This document shows positions 4,778 to 5,014 of a stretch of DNA of 5,014 nucleotides, one piece after another. This DNA comes from DATGKK01 sp035294725 (GTDB taxonomy: Bacteria; Actinomycetota; Acidimicrobiia; Acidimicrobiales; Bog-793): assembly GCA_035294725.1 (NCBI GenBank), contig DATGKK010000058.1, forward strand, positions 1 through 5,014. Direction: 5' to 3'. Below the pieces are notes generated by a model that saw only the letters and a program-made list of their open reading frames with translations, did no database searches and had not been told where the DNA came from. A program made the translations under genes and the position numbers. Numbering within the stretch: position 1 is the stretch's first letter; every line of letters begins with the position of its first letter.

Positions 4778-5014
4778 TGGCCGTCCACGACCGCCCTTTC
4801 GGGCGGGCCCTCGAGGACTTCGTCCCCGGCGACGTCTACCGGCACTGGCCCGGCAAGACGGTGACCGAGTACGACGACCACCTCTTTTGCATGATCACGA
4901 TGAACCATCACCCCCTCCACACCGACGGGTTCTACGCCGAGCACGACACGCCGCAGGGGCGCAACGTGGTGGTGGGCAACCTCGTCTACTCGCTCGTGCT
5001 CGGCATGAGCGTTC
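4777..5014 (+). CDS. mch: MaoC-type dehydratase, probable mesaconyl-CoA hydratase, 3'-partial
   Basis: The first 79 codons of a hot-dog-fold MaoC-family protein, cut by the right edge. The family is shown by FGRALEDFVPGDVYRHWPGKTVTEYDDHLF (8-37), the substrate-pocket helix motif MITMNHHPLHTDGFYAE (39-55), and GRNVVVGNLVYSLVLGMSV (61-79), which forms the hot-dog helix and following strand. The motif aligns with the hydratase-2 signature S-G-D-x-N-P-L-H: His48 is kept, but Asn43 stands where the catalytic Asp normally is, as I recall for other 'TMNxxPLH' mesaconyl-CoA hydratases. The likely reaction is hydration of mesaconyl-CoA to beta-methylmalyl-CoA, the step between the mcd and lyase genes in this window. 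In the actinobacterial cluster I know from Streptomyces a MaoC gene sits beside these two. Full length cannot be seen. Another enoyl-CoA hydratase role cannot be excluded. Confidence 0.82.
   Translation, partial: MAVHDRPFGRALEDFVPGDVYRHWPGKTVTEYDDHLFCMITMNHHPLHTDGFYAEHDTPQGRNVVVGNLVYSLVLGMSV

Overview
The window is a high-GC stretch (my rough impression is close to 70% G+C) with strongly G/C-ending codons. It probably comes from an actinobacterium, possibly Acidimicrobiia. This rests on the base composition, several genes that appear to start leaderless, two small proteins of actinobacterial type (resembling DUF6458 and DUF6941), and Streptomyces-like versions of the carbon-assimilation enzymes. 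The genus cannot be read from the sequence.

The metabolic theme is the ethylmalonyl-CoA pathway, which assimilates acetyl-CoA (or C1/C2 and polyhydroxybutyrate carbon) in organisms without isocitrate lyase. Three consecutive late steps are recognisable: (2S)-methylsuccinyl-CoA dehydrogenase (mcd, 2500-4173, minus strand), a MaoC-type mesaconyl-CoA hydratase (4777 to the right edge, plus strand, partial), and a malyl-CoA/beta-methylmalyl-CoA lyase of the CitE family (left edge to 850, plus strand, partial at its 5' end). In order they would turn methylsuccinyl-CoA into mesaconyl-CoA, then beta-methylmalyl-CoA, then glyoxylate plus propionyl-CoA. The genes are not in one operon here: mcd faces the other way and unrelated small genes lie between them.

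Layout, left to right. The lyase (2-850) is followed after 67 bases by an SRPBCC-fold protein (918-1364). Next is a compact two-gene unit, an ABM-like dimeric alpha/beta-barrel protein (1435-1755) and an ArsR-type winged-helix repressor (1752-2093) whose start overlaps the upstream stop. It is preceded by a promoter with a perfect TTGACA box and a perfect TTAGCC-GTAT-GGCTAA palindrome over the start codon, which looks like an autoregulatory operator. A small two-helix membrane protein (2189-2434) follows. A 17-bp perfect hairpin (2454-2492) separates it from the convergent mcd gene. A 148-bp divergent spacer (4174-4321) separates mcd from a DUF6941-like protein (4322-4777), whose stop overlaps the start of the hydratase gene by one base.

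I see no rRNA, tRNA, CRISPR array, insertion sequence or phage gene. The strongest new lead is the self-contained ABM-ArsR cassette with its operator on the start codon. The second is the set of genes lacking a Shine-Dalgarno sequence but carrying a -10-like box at the right distance for leaderless transcripts.
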